A stretch of DNA of 64,000 bases from Schistosoma haematobium (GCF_000699445.3 NC_067198.1:46224361-46288360), one strand, 5' to 3'. Shown: positions 42,463 to 54,404, numbered from the stretch's first letter. Made by a program: numbers and translations. The notes: generated from the letters alone by a model not told the origin.

Positions 42463-43312
42463 GTGATGTCCTTCTTTCTAGTTTCCCCCAAATCTTCCTC
42501 AATAGAACGTGAAGCATACATGCAGTTACTTCTCAGTGTGACTTCAGTGCTTCGACTGGTATATTGTCAGGTTCTGCTGCCTTCCCACACTCTATTTGTC
42601 TGATGGTTATTCTGATTTCTTGGATCGTTGGCGGCGTGACATTGATAGGAAGGTCGAGTGTGTTGCTTCGATGTCTGATAGATTCGATGGAGCTGGTCTA
42701 TTTAAAAATCCCCGAAGAGTTCCACCCATCTGTTCCTCTGTTCTTGAATCGCAGTAACTGTCTTGTCTTCTTTGTCCTTGATTGGTCTCTCTAGTTTATC
42801 ATATTTCCCTGATAGTTTCTCCGTTGTCATATAGTTGACACATATTTTTCCTTTTGAAGCTTTTTCCGCTGTCATTACTTAGTCTTCCACGTATTTCTGC
42901 CTGTCGTCTCTAATGCTCTTCTTCACTTGTTTATTTGCTTCTGTGTATTCGGCATGTGCCTTGACTTTCTATGTTCTTATTCTGCTGTTGTTAATTGCTG
43001 TCTTCGTGTTCTTCTTCCTTTCTTGAGTCTTGCCCAGGGCTTCGACAGAGATCCATTCTTTATGAGGATGCTTCTTGAGACCCAGAACAGAACCTTTTGA
43101 TACGTTGACGTTTTTCAGTTATTCACCACAGTAATTTCCTCTTTTTTAAGTAGGTCTTGTAAGGCCTGGAACCTGTTCTTTAGATATATGATGAATTCAT
43201 TGAGTTTGTTAGTATCTCATAGGAAGGCTGTACTGAACATTCGTGATGCTGTTTTTTCAGTTGTCTTTAGTTGCAGTTTCATCTTGGTCACAACCAGCTA
43301 CTCTCCTGGTCC

Positions 43313-43576
43313 TCACTTCTTCCATCGTCCTTCGGAATTTTTATTGATACAAATATGATTTATCTGGTTCTCCGTAGTGTGGTCCAGTGATATGCGTGTA
43401 GCTTTGTGTACGCGTTTGTGGGGGAAGAGTGTGCTGCATATAACTAATTTATTGAACGCACATATGTTTGCAGATCTCTCTCCATTCCGTTTCTCTCTCC
43501 CAATCAGTCCATATCGTCCTATGATATCTTCATATCCGGTGATGTTCATTCCAACTTTGACGTTTAGACCTCCCAT
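43313..43576 (-). pseudogene. LINE B endonuclease middle part
   Basis: 87-codon frame 'MGGLNVKVGMNITGYEDIIG' onward, containing the 'GLNVKVG' block (normally GDLNAKVG with catalytic Asp; Asp replaced by Gly here), 'NGERSANICAFNKLVI' and 'FPHKRVHKATRISLDHTTEN', equivalent to the W-S-PDG region. The catalytic Asp change means loss of function even without the frame breaks. Confidence 0.75.
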
Positions 43577-43618
43577 CAGGATTGTCAGATCCTTTCCCGG
43601 GCACTTCTCTACGATCTA

Positions 43619-44050
43619 TTACAGCTTCCCATAAAAATGGTCTTTACCGTTGTCATTTCTATCATCGGTAGGTACATAGCACTGCGCAAAATTCATTATG
43701 ACCCCCTCGTTCTTTATTTTGAAGGGTGTTTTGACGATTTCGGATCGATGAGATTCCCATCCGATAAGTGTTTTTCGTGCTTCTTCAGACAGCGTCAGAG
43801 GAAATGGGTGAGTGTGTGAAGCATTCTCTTCTTCGTGACCAGAGTACAGCAGCAACTCTCTCGAATCTAAACTTTCCTATTTAACTTGTGTCAAATGGGT
43901 TTCACTGATTCCGAGCACCGTCAAGTTGTATCTCCTCATTTCCGTGACTATTTGACTGGTCCTCCCAGTTTCGTACATTGTCCGAAAGTTCCATTTACTT
44001 ATGTTAGAAGAGGCATCGGTCTCGTGGCTTCCGAATAAATTCAGCTTTCC
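43619..44050 (-). pseudogene. LINE B endonuclease N-terminal part
   Basis: Fragments in order: 'WNFRTMYETGRTSQIVTEMR' (about 43985-44020), 'LGISETHLTQ' with catalytic Glu (43890-43920), a stop, then 'LLLYSGHEEENASHTH' and 'FKIKNEGVIMNFAQCYVPTD' (43619-43855 frame). APE-type endonuclease, not functional. Confidence 0.8.
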
Positions 44051-44265
44051 CAATGAGGTGTGATAATTCTTCTGTATAAAGATCGTTAAATTAAGATGGA
44101 AAATTTTAAATGGTTTAAATTGTTTATTCTGGTTAGCGTTATTTTAACATTGTTGTTTTCTACGGAATGGGCTTGTTGATCTTATACATTACCATCCTCC
44201 TTTATTCGAACTTGAGACTGGCAGTAATCATAGAAGAGTTAAAGGCAAAGTAGTTATTGCTACAT

Positions 44266-44730
44266 ATTTCAACATAAAATATGTGTATGTTCATGTCTTA
44301 AACATCATTGTCTCTCTTTATCTCTCTCTCAAGCAATTCTGAATGCCTTATTAACCTTAAATATTGTATACAATAAATGTCCAAGAAATCCATATTCTAA
44401 TTCACATCCATAAACATATGTGATGAGCACACATAGGTATGCATATGTGTGAACGGGTTTTAATTAACACATGATGGAATGAATAATGAAAGGAGGATCT
44501 CTTCATTTGACATTCTGTTTGATATTTTGACCGGAACAAATTATCAAAATGTATTCATCATACAATCTATGGTTCATTGACTTCATATTCGTAGTTTGAA
44601 ACATGAACACACAAACGTATATACACGTGTATAGTTAATGTAAGAAGTTAACCAGAATTGGTCACATTTAAGTCACCATATATCTCATCCACTGATGAGT
44701 GATAATATTGAAACTATTATAATAAGGTAT
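44266..44730. other. AT-rich stretch, nothing recognised
   Basis: No repeat or coding signal that I can support. Confidence 0.4.
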
Positions 44731-44734
44731 TATT

Positions 44735-45215
44735 ATTATTATCATGGATGAGACATGCTTCCCCGACCGTTGCTACTATCTTGATGTGGTGGTCGGGCTT
44801 GCCTATCGTGATGAATCAATAGAGCTATACGGGCTGGAACAATCGTTCTTCAAGGTCCTACCATGTCAGACAGGTCGGTTGAGGAGCAGTAATACTAAAA
44901 GCAACAAACCAAAGGTCCTAAGGCAAAGTCGTACTGCTGACTTTACAGAGGTGTGATGACAGTAAGGTGTTTCCTTCAGACAACCAGCATAGCAGCGACT
45001 CTGCATTCTCACAAGGAAGGGTGGGGTCAGAAAAGGTCGACCCTAAAAAAGCCCATCTCGTTTTATCTCACTGATTTCCGTCTCCAGTGGTAAGGTTCAA
45101 ATAAGTACGGAGCTAATACAAAAATTACTTACAAAAAGGTCGTACCTCCAGAAGAACCCTTCCACGGTGTGGGCGACCGGGAAGTAATACTTCTAACGGT
45201 ACTCGAGATCACTGA
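44735..45215 (+). repeat. Repeat E, plus copy
   Basis: GC-richer block with 'ccccgaccgttgctacta', 'gggcttgcctatcgtgatg' and 'ccaaaggtcctaaggcaaag'. Part of it (44940-45115) is repeated, inverted, at 9331-9580. Apparent frames are short. The sequence could be the leader of another LINE; no family is claimed. Confidence 0.55.
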
Positions 45216-45785
45216 GACATGATTCAGTCTGTAATTGTGCATTCTCTTGCTATGTCTAAAATAATTAATCTAGACAAAAATCCAGTCATCTCGTTAGAGG
45301 AAGAAATTGCTCGAGCCATCATAGACTTACAGATATACAATGACTGATCTGATACCATGAGGTTTTTGTTAATTGTGAAGCAAAAGAAATGAATATAGGT
45401 AAAGAAAAAGCAGTCTTTATATATGTACCTGTCCCACAAGTACAGACATACTAGATTATACATAACAGACTTGTAGGCGAACTCGAGAAAAAGCTCCATG
45501 GTCCTCATGCTGTAATTGTTAGAATATTTTGTACTCAGGTTTGTTTAACTACTTTATTAGATTAATACAGCCAAATGAATTATGTGTATGTTACTGAGTT
45601 ATTGATAAAGATTTTATGTCTCGTTCAAGACACTTTCATTAATTGACTGAACTGCCACAAAAACGTTAAATAGAACAAAGAAATACATCTTTACAACCAT
45701 TTCTTTAAACAGTTAATGTTGAATGACTAGCTAATTGACTTGAAGAAGGAGGATTTGATAACTGTAATGAGCAAAGTAGTTATCA
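45216..45785. other. AT-rich stretch, nothing recognised
   Basis: A 94-codon minus frame (45224-45508) has no motif that I recognise. Confidence 0.4.
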
Positions 45786-45789
45786 GCAA

Positions 45790-46150
45790 AACGTATAGTG
45801 GCTAGCAGTGGAATTTAGAATGCACGTTTAGTCCTATTTAGGACTTGTCAGATAGATGCATCTACATCTCAGAGTTGATATTTCTTCTAGGACTCGAACC
45901 CAGTACCGTTCGCTTCAAACGCCATCACATTATTCACTTAGCTACTGAGCCCTGAGATGCAGGTACATCCGGCTGACGAGTCCCAAATAGAATGAGACGT
46001 GAGTACTGGATTCCACTGCTAGCCAATATCCATCTTTGCTTATCATGCTTGTGACTTAACGCACAGTACGCACATATACCAATAAGAGACTTATCAATCT
46101 CAGTCCTAAATAATAATGAGAAGATTGAAGTCAACAATGCCAAATGAAGC
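45790..46150. repeat. HS1 head-to-head inverted dimer
   Basis: Minus HS1 (45790-45953, hammerhead to tRNA-like head with 'accgttcgcttcaaacg') followed by plus HS1 (about 45949-46150, from 'ctgagatgcaggtaca' through the ribozyme to the tail). The junction shares 'ccctgag'. The plus ribozyme has GAGAC in place of GAAAC, so it is inactive. Confidence 0.8.
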
Positions 46151-46595
46151 AAAGTAGTTATTTGTAAGAATTTGAAAACATCTAGCTATGGTGTTGTCAG
46201 ATTACGTAAGATATGATAAGGGAGTTTGCAATACATTTTGACAAGAGGTTAATTCTATGCTAATACACGAGATTCAAGTAACAACTATTGAAATTATGTA
46301 AGAATTGAAAACGTAGAAGAAATTAGGAAATGTTTAGTAATTATACAGTTAAGCTGACTGGTGTTCAGGAATATGATGAGAGATTTGTCAAATCGTGCTT
46401 TCTATGTAACTGGCTTCGCAAGATTAAACGAACTGATAAATGCACGTGAATGTGGAGAATTCCGAAAGTCTGCTTTTCTTAGTGTTTTTCAGTACTAAAT
46501 GGTTTGGAACTGGCAGTAGCCCCAGAAGGGCTCAAGGCGGAGTTAGTGTTTTTCAGTAGAACATCATTAAGAAAATAACATTTAGTTTGTTTGGG
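46151..46595. other. Unassigned, with LINE B leader scrap
   Basis: 46500-46545 ('ggaactggcagtagcccca', 'gggctcaaggcggagtta') matches the reverse complement of the RTE leader at 32658-32700. The rest is unassigned. Confidence 0.5.
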
Positions 46596-46599
46596 GTGA

Positions 46600-46795
46600 C
46601 TGTGAACGGTGGCGCTATTTCGTGGATTGTTTTAAGTTAGACATTAACACCGTCAGATGCCAGCCGGTTTAGTGGTCTAGAGGTTAAGCGTTCACGTACG
46701 AGACCGAAGGTCCTAGGTTCGAGCTATGAGCGCGGAATTGTGGATGTGAACATTTGAAGTGTCCCACATTAGGATGAAATGGCTATCCACAGTAA
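46600..46795 (+). repeat. HS2 repeat, truncated at the ribozyme
   Basis: Leader and tRNA-like part (46655-46725, box B-like 'ggttcgagc'), then a degenerate hammerhead (TTGAAGTG, GATGAAAT), and the copy stops at 'ggctatccac', just past the cleavage position. The 3' end is absent. Confidence 0.75.
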
Positions 46796-47295
46796 ATAGT
46801 CGTCAATATATAAATTTATAACTAGACCAATTTCAAATATCACACTTAAATTGAAAGATAAATTAACACTTTCAACCGTTTAAAAGAAAATCCACATGAT
46901 TTGTCTGAATTTGATTTGAATTAAGTTTTACCTGTGTATTGAACAACACATGTTCAATTGAATGAGTCAATTAAAAGAATAATAATAATAAGAAGAAGAA
47001 GAAGAAGAATAGTAACCTTGGTATTATGGGGATTACATAATCTAGGGTAATACAGATGGTTTATATCTTATTTGTGTATTACTAGTTATGTAATCGTAAT
47101 TATAGTTATCTGAAGTTCATTATTAATGCAATCATTATTAATTAAATGGTTTACTACTGAAATGTCAATAATGATAATAGAATGATTGCAGCTCATTGAT
47201 TGGAATTCATAAGGATATATGAAAAAGTGTCGGTAACGTAAATGTATTACATAACCACTAACGTGAAGTCATTGAATAGATTATCAACTAAAAAT
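46796..47295. other. AT-rich stretch with AAT/AAG microsatellite
   Basis: Microsatellite at 46977-47008. Otherwise nothing recognised. Confidence 0.4.
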
Positions 47296-47299
47296 ATTG

Positions 47300-47530
47300 T
47301 AATTTAGTAGTTGAATTCATGAGTCAATTGAAGTTGGACCATTATGAGGAACCTGAAATCACTGAACAGCCGTTTCGTCCTAGCATGGGACTCCTCATGA
47401 ATGCGCAGCCACAATTTCACCTCGCAAGATTTGAACCCACGATCTATCGGTTTCGGGCGCGAATGCCTAATCTCTAGACTAATGAGTTGGTCGATGGTTA
47501 TGATCTCAACTATTAAAATTACTATAATAT
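47300..47530 (-). repeat. HS2 repeat followed by HS2 end in plus orientation
   Basis: Minus copy 47305-47495 with hammerhead region 47368-47412 (GAAAC and GTCC/GGAC kept, CTGA lost), then 'atgatctcaactattaaaat' (47500-47520), the HS2 end in plus orientation. Confidence 0.7.
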
Positions 47531-47539
47531 TTGTAGTAT

Positions 47540-48025
47540 CAGTTATTATGTTAATCCCATATACCTTATTCTAGCTTTCGGACAGCTCAATCTATTCATT
47601 CTACTCGAGTCACATTCTGACCTTGTTAATTATTCTCTCATCAATCTTGACTGTTTTTATATGAGCGCGTAGATGTGTGTATATTTCTTGTCCCATTACT
47701 CATCACATGTCTGTAACTAACTTTTGTGTAACTATAAATATTGATTAACGCTTGGTTAAATGGGGAGTTGGCTTACCCGCCATCTCCACTGCGCGTCATT
47801 TCTCTGCTCTCTATTCCATTCGCTTCACATACAAAATATATGTATTCACAAGTCCATTCTTGTTATTTGACTTATTTAATTCCGTTACTGACTAACGCAA
47901 TTTAAGTCGATGATTATATAGGAGGATAGGCGACATATATATTTCAACGATAATCATCATTACGATCACCTTGGAGATCTCCACTAAAGTGGAGAGCCCT
48001 TTCGACATCATCGTCCGATCTAAAT
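47540..48025 (+). repeat. Repeat D, copy 3, with perfect palindrome
   Basis: Longest copy of repeat D. A perfect hairpin TCTCCAC-TAAA-GTGGAGA is at 47978-47995 and a TATA-like 'ctataaatattg' at about 47730. Immediately after it, 'aaaaaccccttctga' (about 48057-48071) is the HS2 terminal string, so repeat D may sit inside an HS2 end. Confidence 0.65.
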
Positions 48026-48071
48026 GATGATTAATTAACGGGCCTCCACATATCCGAAAAACCCCTTCTGA

Positions 48072-49010
48072 AATATTTTAAGCATCAGCCAAATGTTTCT
48101 TTCACTGTCATTAGGAATTTTCTGTGGAATTTGCCTAACTGGTTCACTTCATCAGTTGTTATTATTATTACCATTCTTAAATGATTTATGTATGTGTAAT
48201 AATTCCACTTTAACACATTTACATATCGATACGAACATAGAGATAGTAAGTGTATGAATGAGAGTGAGTGTGTGTGTGTGTGTGAGTGAGTGAGTGAGTA
48301 TTGAAGTAGGAAAATGAAGCATCATTCATTTCTTTTCTTTTTTCTGATTTAACAAGGGATTATATGGTTACACAAGGAGATAGACATTTTCTACTATTAA
48401 ACCATAATTTTAATGTCTATATTATAAAACATTCATTGTTCAACAACCTCATGCAGTTTTTTGTATAAAAGGGATAATGAACATTATTATTATGATTATG
48501 ATTACTTAGATAATGTAGTCCAATTGAATAACATTTGAAGTGTTATACACATGCCTTTGTATGTATCCATTTGTATGTACCATCATCATCATCATCTAAT
48601 CATCAATTGAATGAATGAAAAGATGTTTTATTACTAATAATATACCAACAATATTATCATGAAGGTGATGATGATGATGATGATGATGATGAGCCTGAAC
48701 CTGATTTGACCTTTTGGTTACTTCCTTTTTGTTGTTGTTGTTGGTGTTTTAGATGTATGAATCATGGTACCTTTGAATAGTTGTACTGTAAACATATACA
48801 TATACATATATCTAAAGCGTAAAATGATAAATGAATTAGATGAATGTTTATTCTTATGGATTGTATTGTATTTCTCAATTGAAAGAAAATTAATCATTTC
48901 ATATATGTACAATGATTAGATTGTATAACTGGTTAGTCATCATAAACAATAAACACTATAAGTTGATGTAGATATATTTCTTATATTAAACATTTTCAAT
49001 ATTGTTCCCT
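48072..49010. other. Microsatellite-rich stretch, no gene
   Basis: GTGT/GAGT tract (48265-48300), ATC repeats (about 48580-48595) and a GAT tract (48663-48691). Nothing coding recognised. Confidence 0.5.
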
Positions 49011-49011
49011 A

Positions 49012-49780
49012 GAAATTCACTTAGTGTTATTTACTTGTATCTTCTGATTGTTAATGGCTCCCAAAATGCCTTTGTTTGACCAAGAATGGGGAGAGTCAGC
49101 TCTGCATCGCGAAATGCTCTCTCATGGCTACATGCATATAACTCCTGACAGAGAAGTCCAACTCATTGCCTTCTAGCGGGGCGGGAGTGTTGTCTACGAA
49201 ATTCAGAGGATGTAAAGCGAATATCCGGCGCTTTAATCGGAAAGATGGATATGAAGGATCCACATAAGGGAGTTGGAAAACCCTCATTCTAAACCAATGG
49301 TTCAAATGAGCTCCAGGATCCTAAAGGAAGAAATGGTGTGTGAACCTATTGTTGATCAGCGGCTAACATGGGACTGTATCTCCGGACGTTGCTCCACTAC
49401 CTTGTGGATCAGACCTTTAGGTCAAAAGCTCCGGATGTGACTACCTAAGAAATCCACGTGCTTCCGTTTAGGCACCCGGGCAGTATCCTAGCCCCCAAAC
49501 AAATTGATTGACTTATGTACCGATGCTCATGTGTCTAAATAAATAAATGTTTAGGACCGCAGTTGATTAGTCTCTTACTATCATATGTACATCATATACA
49601 TATGTATCATCCTGTGCCTTAAGTCAAAAACTTGATAACCAAAGATGGATAGCGGCTAGCAGTGGAATTCATTTCGTCCTATTTGGGGCTCGTCACTTGG
49701 ATGTACCTGCATCTCAGAGTTGATATTCACTGCGGGATTCGAATCCAGTATTGTTCGCTTCAAATGCCATTGCGTTAAAA
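49012..49780 (-). repeat. HS1 repeat split by repeat C
   Basis: Minus HS1 tail at 49012-49056 and the rest at 49554-49780 (from 'tttaggaccgcagttgatt' to the head 'gttcgcttcaaatgcc'). Repeat C lies between. The HS1 hammerhead (49668-49705) has lost its cleavage strand by a deletion. Confidence 0.75.
49057..49553 (+). repeat. Repeat C nested in HS1
   Basis: Full-length copy from the head to the LINE A-like tail 'gtctaaataaataaatg' (49534-49550). 'aatg' flanks both sides and could be part of a target-site duplication. Confidence 0.75.
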
Positions 49781-50390
49781 AGGTCGTTTTGAAAATTCAA
49801 GAAATCATAATAAGAGATTACTTCTTTGATTTGATATTACTGAATGATAAATCAATCGATTGTAGAAATTTAAACTACCCAAACTGCAAACATTTGATAT
49901 TGAATTCCTAATCATTTCTTCGATCTTCAGGTCTTCCGTATGCTAGAACTCCACATGGTAGACAAAAGGCACGATTTATAAATGTTCAAGTAACTAGAGT
50001 ATTTATAAGGTTTTTGGTAGCTTCCGTCTTCTGGATTCAAATTCAATTTGAAAAATTCCCATATTGTAATTTAGAAAAACATATATATAAGCGAACTTTA
50101 TTGTTTTCGATTAGATCTTCATCAGACTATACTCTAATATGCAGTGATGTTTTTCTATATGCACCTACGAATTGAATTAAACCAATGAAGGCAGTTTATG
50201 AGTCAATGATGATAACAGTGGAATAGATTACATAAATAAGTGAAAAGTACAAATTGATCGTGTCGTGACAACTGTATGAGTTGTGATAAGAACAATAAAG
50301 GTTTGAATCAATGTTACATAATAGGAAATAGGTCACTGGTTAGAAAAATATAGACAATGAAATAAAATTCATAACAAGATTATGTAATAA
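49781..50390. other. Unassigned stretch
   Basis: AT-rich. A segment at 50095-50135 ('ttgttttcgattagatcttc', 'atcagactatactc') recalls the 3' flank of Penelope-like elements, but this cannot be shown here. Confidence 0.35.
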
Positions 50391-50394
50391 GAAG

Positions 50395-50690
50395 TGGAGT
50401 TCAACCAGGTTTGTTGTGAGATATCAACTTACTGAAGACAATGGTGTATGGTGACGCAACTTCGTGGATTGGTGGAAGTTAGACATTGGATGCCGGTTCA
50501 CTGGTCTAGTTGGCTAAGCACCTGGCACGAGACTGATAGGTCCTGGGTTTGGATCTCGCGGGGTGCGGGGTCGTGGATACGTACTGCTGAGGAGTCCCAT
50601 ACTAGGACGAAACGGCCGTTCAGTGCTTCCAGGTTTTCCATGGTGGTCTAGCCTCAATTGGCTCATGATTTCAACCAGTAATATGAAGTG
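50395..50690 (+). repeat. HS2 repeat, well preserved
   Basis: Leader ('gagatatcaacttactgaag'), tRNA-like part with box B-like 'gggtttggatctcgcgg' and intact hammerhead (50582-50625), then the 3' end through 'ttggctcatgatttcaac'. About 17 bases of the leader between 'gttagacatt' and 'ggatgccgg' are missing. Confidence 0.8.
50582..50625 (+). ncRNA. Hammerhead ribozyme motif in HS2
   Basis: TACTG/CAGTG helix I (last pair U-G), CTGAGGA (50587-50593), GTCC/GGAC stem II, GAAAC (50609-50613), GGCC and a GTT triplet (50618-50620), which fits NUH. The core is intact; GUU is usually cleaved more slowly than GUC. Confidence 0.78.
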
Positions 50691-50811
50691 TTCAGATACC
50701 TGAACCATGAAGCGTATATTTGAGGAAAGAAAAGAGTGGAAGGAGGTGAAGAAAAATAAACTAAGAAAGAGTATGGAAAATAATAATAAATAAAACCATT
50801 TATTAAGATCA

Positions 50812-51285
50812 AGGGAGAGATAACGGTGTTACAAATTTTTTATGAACACAAAGATTTGGATTGTTGACTCGAACTCCTATAGCTTCTGCAATGTGTAAGA
50901 GACGAGATCGAACACTATAGGGAAAACTAGTAGGAATACGATAACTAACTTTAAATGACTTATTTCTGTCGATTACACAATCGCTATCGATCAAGCATGA
51001 TAGGACAGATCTGCGTATTGTCTTGACGGTACCCTTTCCTAACCATGAAGGGAGGTGTTTACTAACTTGTTAGCTCAGCTGTCTAGCAGTGCGCCCAATA
51101 TAGTTTTTTTCCACAGAAGCAGCTGAACCCATAGATGCATATAAAAGGAGCATAACCAGGTAACTTATTCTTTAGTTGAGAAATCACCATAGATCGAATC
51201 GAATACGATAGACAGAAGTTGACTGCATCAAACGCTCTCTTCACCGCTATAGTCATTCTATCAAGTGGTACATCATTAGTTGCAT
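50812..51285 (-). pseudogene. Penelope-like element C-terminal fragment with GIY-YIG
   Basis: Minus-strand fragments in order: 'KRAFDAVNFCLSYSIRSMVI' then 'LKNKLPGYAPFICIYGFSCF', the '(C)FCG' pair, 'NYIGRTARQLS' (GIY-YIG motif) followed by a stop and 'HLPSWLGKGTVKTIRR' , then 'DSDCVIDRNKSFKVSYRIP' and 'VRSRLLHIAEAIGVRVNNP' with the catalytic-type Glu, ending 'FVTPLSLP'. This is the PLE-specific GIY-YIG endonuclease at its normal C-terminal place. One shift and one stop make it dead. The RT is not present nearby. Confidence 0.85.
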
Positions 51286-52370
51286 CTTCATGATTGGATT
51301 ATGCATCTATTAAGATTTGATCATTTAGTTAAAACATATTTAGAATGGAATATTTATTTCTATGATCATCCATTTGGGAAAGATGCATTCTGGATTATTT
51401 TGAGTAAGGAATTTATTTGAATGAAGATCTTCATCAACTAAGATGACATATTTTACAAATCTGTTAAATTAAAAAGTTGAAGACTAGCAATGAACTAATT
51501 TAGAAGAAAACTAGAGTTTAGACTTTAAGTGCTTGAGGTGAGAATTTTACGTCCCCTGTTTCATCTCCAGACAGATCGTGTATACTCACTTCTGCGCGCT
51601 GCCGTATTAAAACTAAACAGCTTTCCAATGGTTTCTGTTATTCAGTAGTTGTCTGACTAAATTCAATTCTTATTATAAACTATGGAGTTCAACACTCACC
51701 AAGAGCCATATATACAGACTATCGACTATTAGTCTGACCTGAATCCCAAAGTCCAGTCTACTTGGTTAGGATTCATGTGTTGAAGATATTAAGTGATATA
51801 ACTTACAACTGGTCATTAATTCTACGTCATACACTATTACTTCGACTTCTTCTTTTTAACCATCATCCTAATTCCATCTAGCTGTGTGTTGACTATAAAT
51901 ATCAACTCTGGGCTACACGCATTTTTAGCAAGTCTTATGTTATTAAGACTGATTGATATATTATATCTATTACATGTGACAGTAGCAATCCAAGCGTAAA
52001 TTAACTGAACTGAGAAAACTCGCAGAATAAATACTGATAAACAAGATTCTTGACCAGTCCAATTAACTAGATTAAAGTTGAGCCAGTAATTTATCAATGA
52101 TCTACTGATTGGAAGATCGTTATATTCCACAAATTATCTAGGAGTTGAAAAGATATGAAGGTTTTTTAACTTCCAACTCACTGGTCAACAGATATATTTC
52201 TTATCCTCAATTTTAAACTGTCTGGATCCAGTATATTTGAGAAAGCGAATAATCTCGTGATCGATAATAAAGGTATCCATGAATTTAGATTAAGTGATTT
52301 TCTGTAATTCATAAACACTTAGTTAAACCTATTTGCTGTAATGGGAGATAGATTATACACCAGGAATCTG
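51286..52370. other. AT-rich stretch, nothing recognised
   Basis: A 97-codon minus frame (51837-52130) carries no recognised motif. No repeat copy seen. Confidence 0.4.
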
Positions 52371-52374
52371 AAAT

Positions 52375-52680
52375 TAAATCTTTCCTGGACTCTACTACTT
52401 TAGTTTCCACCATGTCCTATTCATCCTTTCGATGTCTTCCCTCAGTTCTTGGCTCCATATGTTTTTTTAATTTATATCTTTTTTCCCTTAAGGATTCTAA
52501 GTTGGAACTTGTCTTGAAAAACAAATTGATGACTCCTACAAAATATACCTATCCCCCTGTAAAGTCTTTTCCTAATTTCCTCGTCCTGAAATTGATTCAC
52601 TTTCTGCCACAACCCAATATTGATGATGGTCTCTGGTCAATAGATTTGAATTGTCTTGTGTAGACAGCTGTTATTTCATG
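52375..52680 (-). mobile_element. LINE B C-terminal fragment, old
   Basis: Follows 60480-60620 and 1560-1700 in order: 'cctaatttcctcgtc', 'ctgccacaacccaatattga' and 'gtcttgtgtagacagctgtt'. Heavily mutated; the plus frame over it (52412-52663) is a shadow. Confidence 0.65.
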
Positions 52681-53385
52681 AACATAAACACACAAACTGA
52701 TCAATTCGTCCATCGACAGACATACATCAGTATGCTAACATACATCAGGTGAATTCATATTATGAGAATCAAATGTTAATACTTATTTGTAGTATTCATT
52801 AATTGCTCCTTCTCATACGCCCCTATCGTTTCCCACTAAGTATTTTTCACATTTCACTTCAGGCAAAGATGAAATGTTTTTAGTGGTATTGTTACTACGA
52901 TTGTTCTCTCTATTTCATGAAAAGATGATTTTCTTTTCTTTTGTTTATTTTTATGGATCCTGTTTCAAGAATTTGTCCCTAATCAATGATCGGACAATAC
53001 AAATATCTCAATATTGAACGTGTTTGACTTCAGCTCATACAAATTAGTGTTAACGTTTCAAACTTAGAAACTGGGTGTTGCACATTTGAATATACAAGAA
53101 AGAATATTCATCTTCATGATTGTAGGTACGCTTACTGTTGAGTGACAACTAACACAAAACATATATTTTCTTTCAACTATCTCCTATCAACTAACATCTA
53201 AATATAGTGTACACATAGTTAAATCTCTTAAATTAGTAACCATATTGCAAACTTGATTGATAGAATTCGTTCATAACGAATGTTTACAAGATATCTACGA
53301 ATAATTTGTAAATATATCAAAGTAATAGAATTCTTCTTGATAAATTGTTAGTTCAGAAACGTCAATAGTAAATAATTAATGTCTT
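52681..53385. other. AT-rich stretch, nothing recognised
   Basis: No repeat or coding signal that I can support. Confidence 0.4.
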
Positions 53386-53389
53386 GTAG

Positions 53390-53972
53390 GTAATGAATGG
53401 TCCGATGCAGATGTGAAGGCGCGGATCGGCAAAGCAAGAGAAGCATATCTACAACTGATGAACATCTGGAAATCAAAACAACTGTCTGTCAACCAACACC
53501 GACGTCAGGATTTTCAATACAAATATCAAGACAGTTCTACTGTATGGGGCGGAAACCTGGAGAACTACGAAAGTCATCATCCACAAGATACAAGTGTTGA
53601 TTAACAGTTGTCTACACAAAATAATTCGGATCCGTTGACCAGACACTATCAGCAACAACCTGCTATGGGAGAGAACAAACCAGATCCTAGGGGAGGAAAA
53701 AATCAGGAAGAAGCACTGGAAGTGGATAGGACAAATATTGAGGAAAGCATCGAACTGCGTCATAAGACAAACCTTCACATGGAATCTTCAAGGCCAAAGG
53801 AGGAGTGGAAGACGAAAGAACACATTACTCCGGGAAATGGAGACAGATATGAGAAGAATGAAGAACAATTTGATCGAACTAGAAAGGAAGGCCCAGTACA
53901 AAGTGGTTCGGAGAATGCTGGTTGGTGGCCTAGTCTCCATTAGGAGTAACAGGCGTAAGTAAGTAAGTGTCT
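53390..53972 (+). mobile_element. LINE B 3' fragment with GTAA tail
   Basis: Plus copy from 'SDADVKARIGKAREAYLQLM' equivalents (53400-53465) to the tail 'ggcgtaagtaagtaagtg' (53951-53968). Frame pieces: 'KARIGKAREAYLQLMNIWKS' (53413-53604), '[20 protein letters not shown]' (53608-53943) and '[20 protein letters not shown]' (53738-53962). One of the younger LINE B copies, with only a few shifts. Confidence 0.85.
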
Positions 53973-54400
53973 AAAGGTGACTGATATGATGTTTGAAGTA
54001 TTAACTCTCATAAACAGAAATAGAGATGATCCATTCAATCAATAACGATGCCGTGAACGACTCAAATGAATATATTTCTTAAAACCGTACTTGTATATGC
54101 TGGGAAATTCATTACAACAGATCAACAATATCTTCGACATGACTACCACCTAAGAAACTCAATGTGTTTGAAACAATATCCTTAACTATTTTCATTGAAA
54201 TATCCTCGTTTTCTTCTATTTTCACTCTGCTTTTTGATTGTTTATCACAGAACGATAACTTTTAATCCTACTTTATTCACTTGATCTGATACAAAAAGAC
54301 ATTATCAAGTTTAGACATGGAAAAAGAAACAGAAATTCTAGCACCCAGAAAAAATATATATATACGTGTTATAATCACTTAGGTAAATAAATATTTTCAC
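53973..54400. other. AT-rich stretch, nothing recognised
   Basis: No repeat or coding signal that I can support. Confidence 0.4.
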
Positions 54401-54404
54401 AGTT

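Larger units (their letters stand above)
41150..44265 (-). mobile_element. LINE B: nearly full-length, decayed RTE-type element
   Basis: About 3.1 kb on the minus strand. From the 5' end: leader (44065-44265, matching 32655-32780), endonuclease (43300-44050), RT (41800-42700) and C-terminal part to the 3' end (41150-41400). Many frameshifts and stops. It is the only copy in the window covering the whole LINE B and shows that the 3' fragments and the 5' leader fragments belong to one family. Confidence 0.85.

Noticed and set aside
47978..48010. Possible further hammerhead near the repeat D hairpin
   Set aside because: 'gatgatgtcgaaag' on the minus strand resembles part of a core, but CUGANGA is incomplete and stem II is absent.
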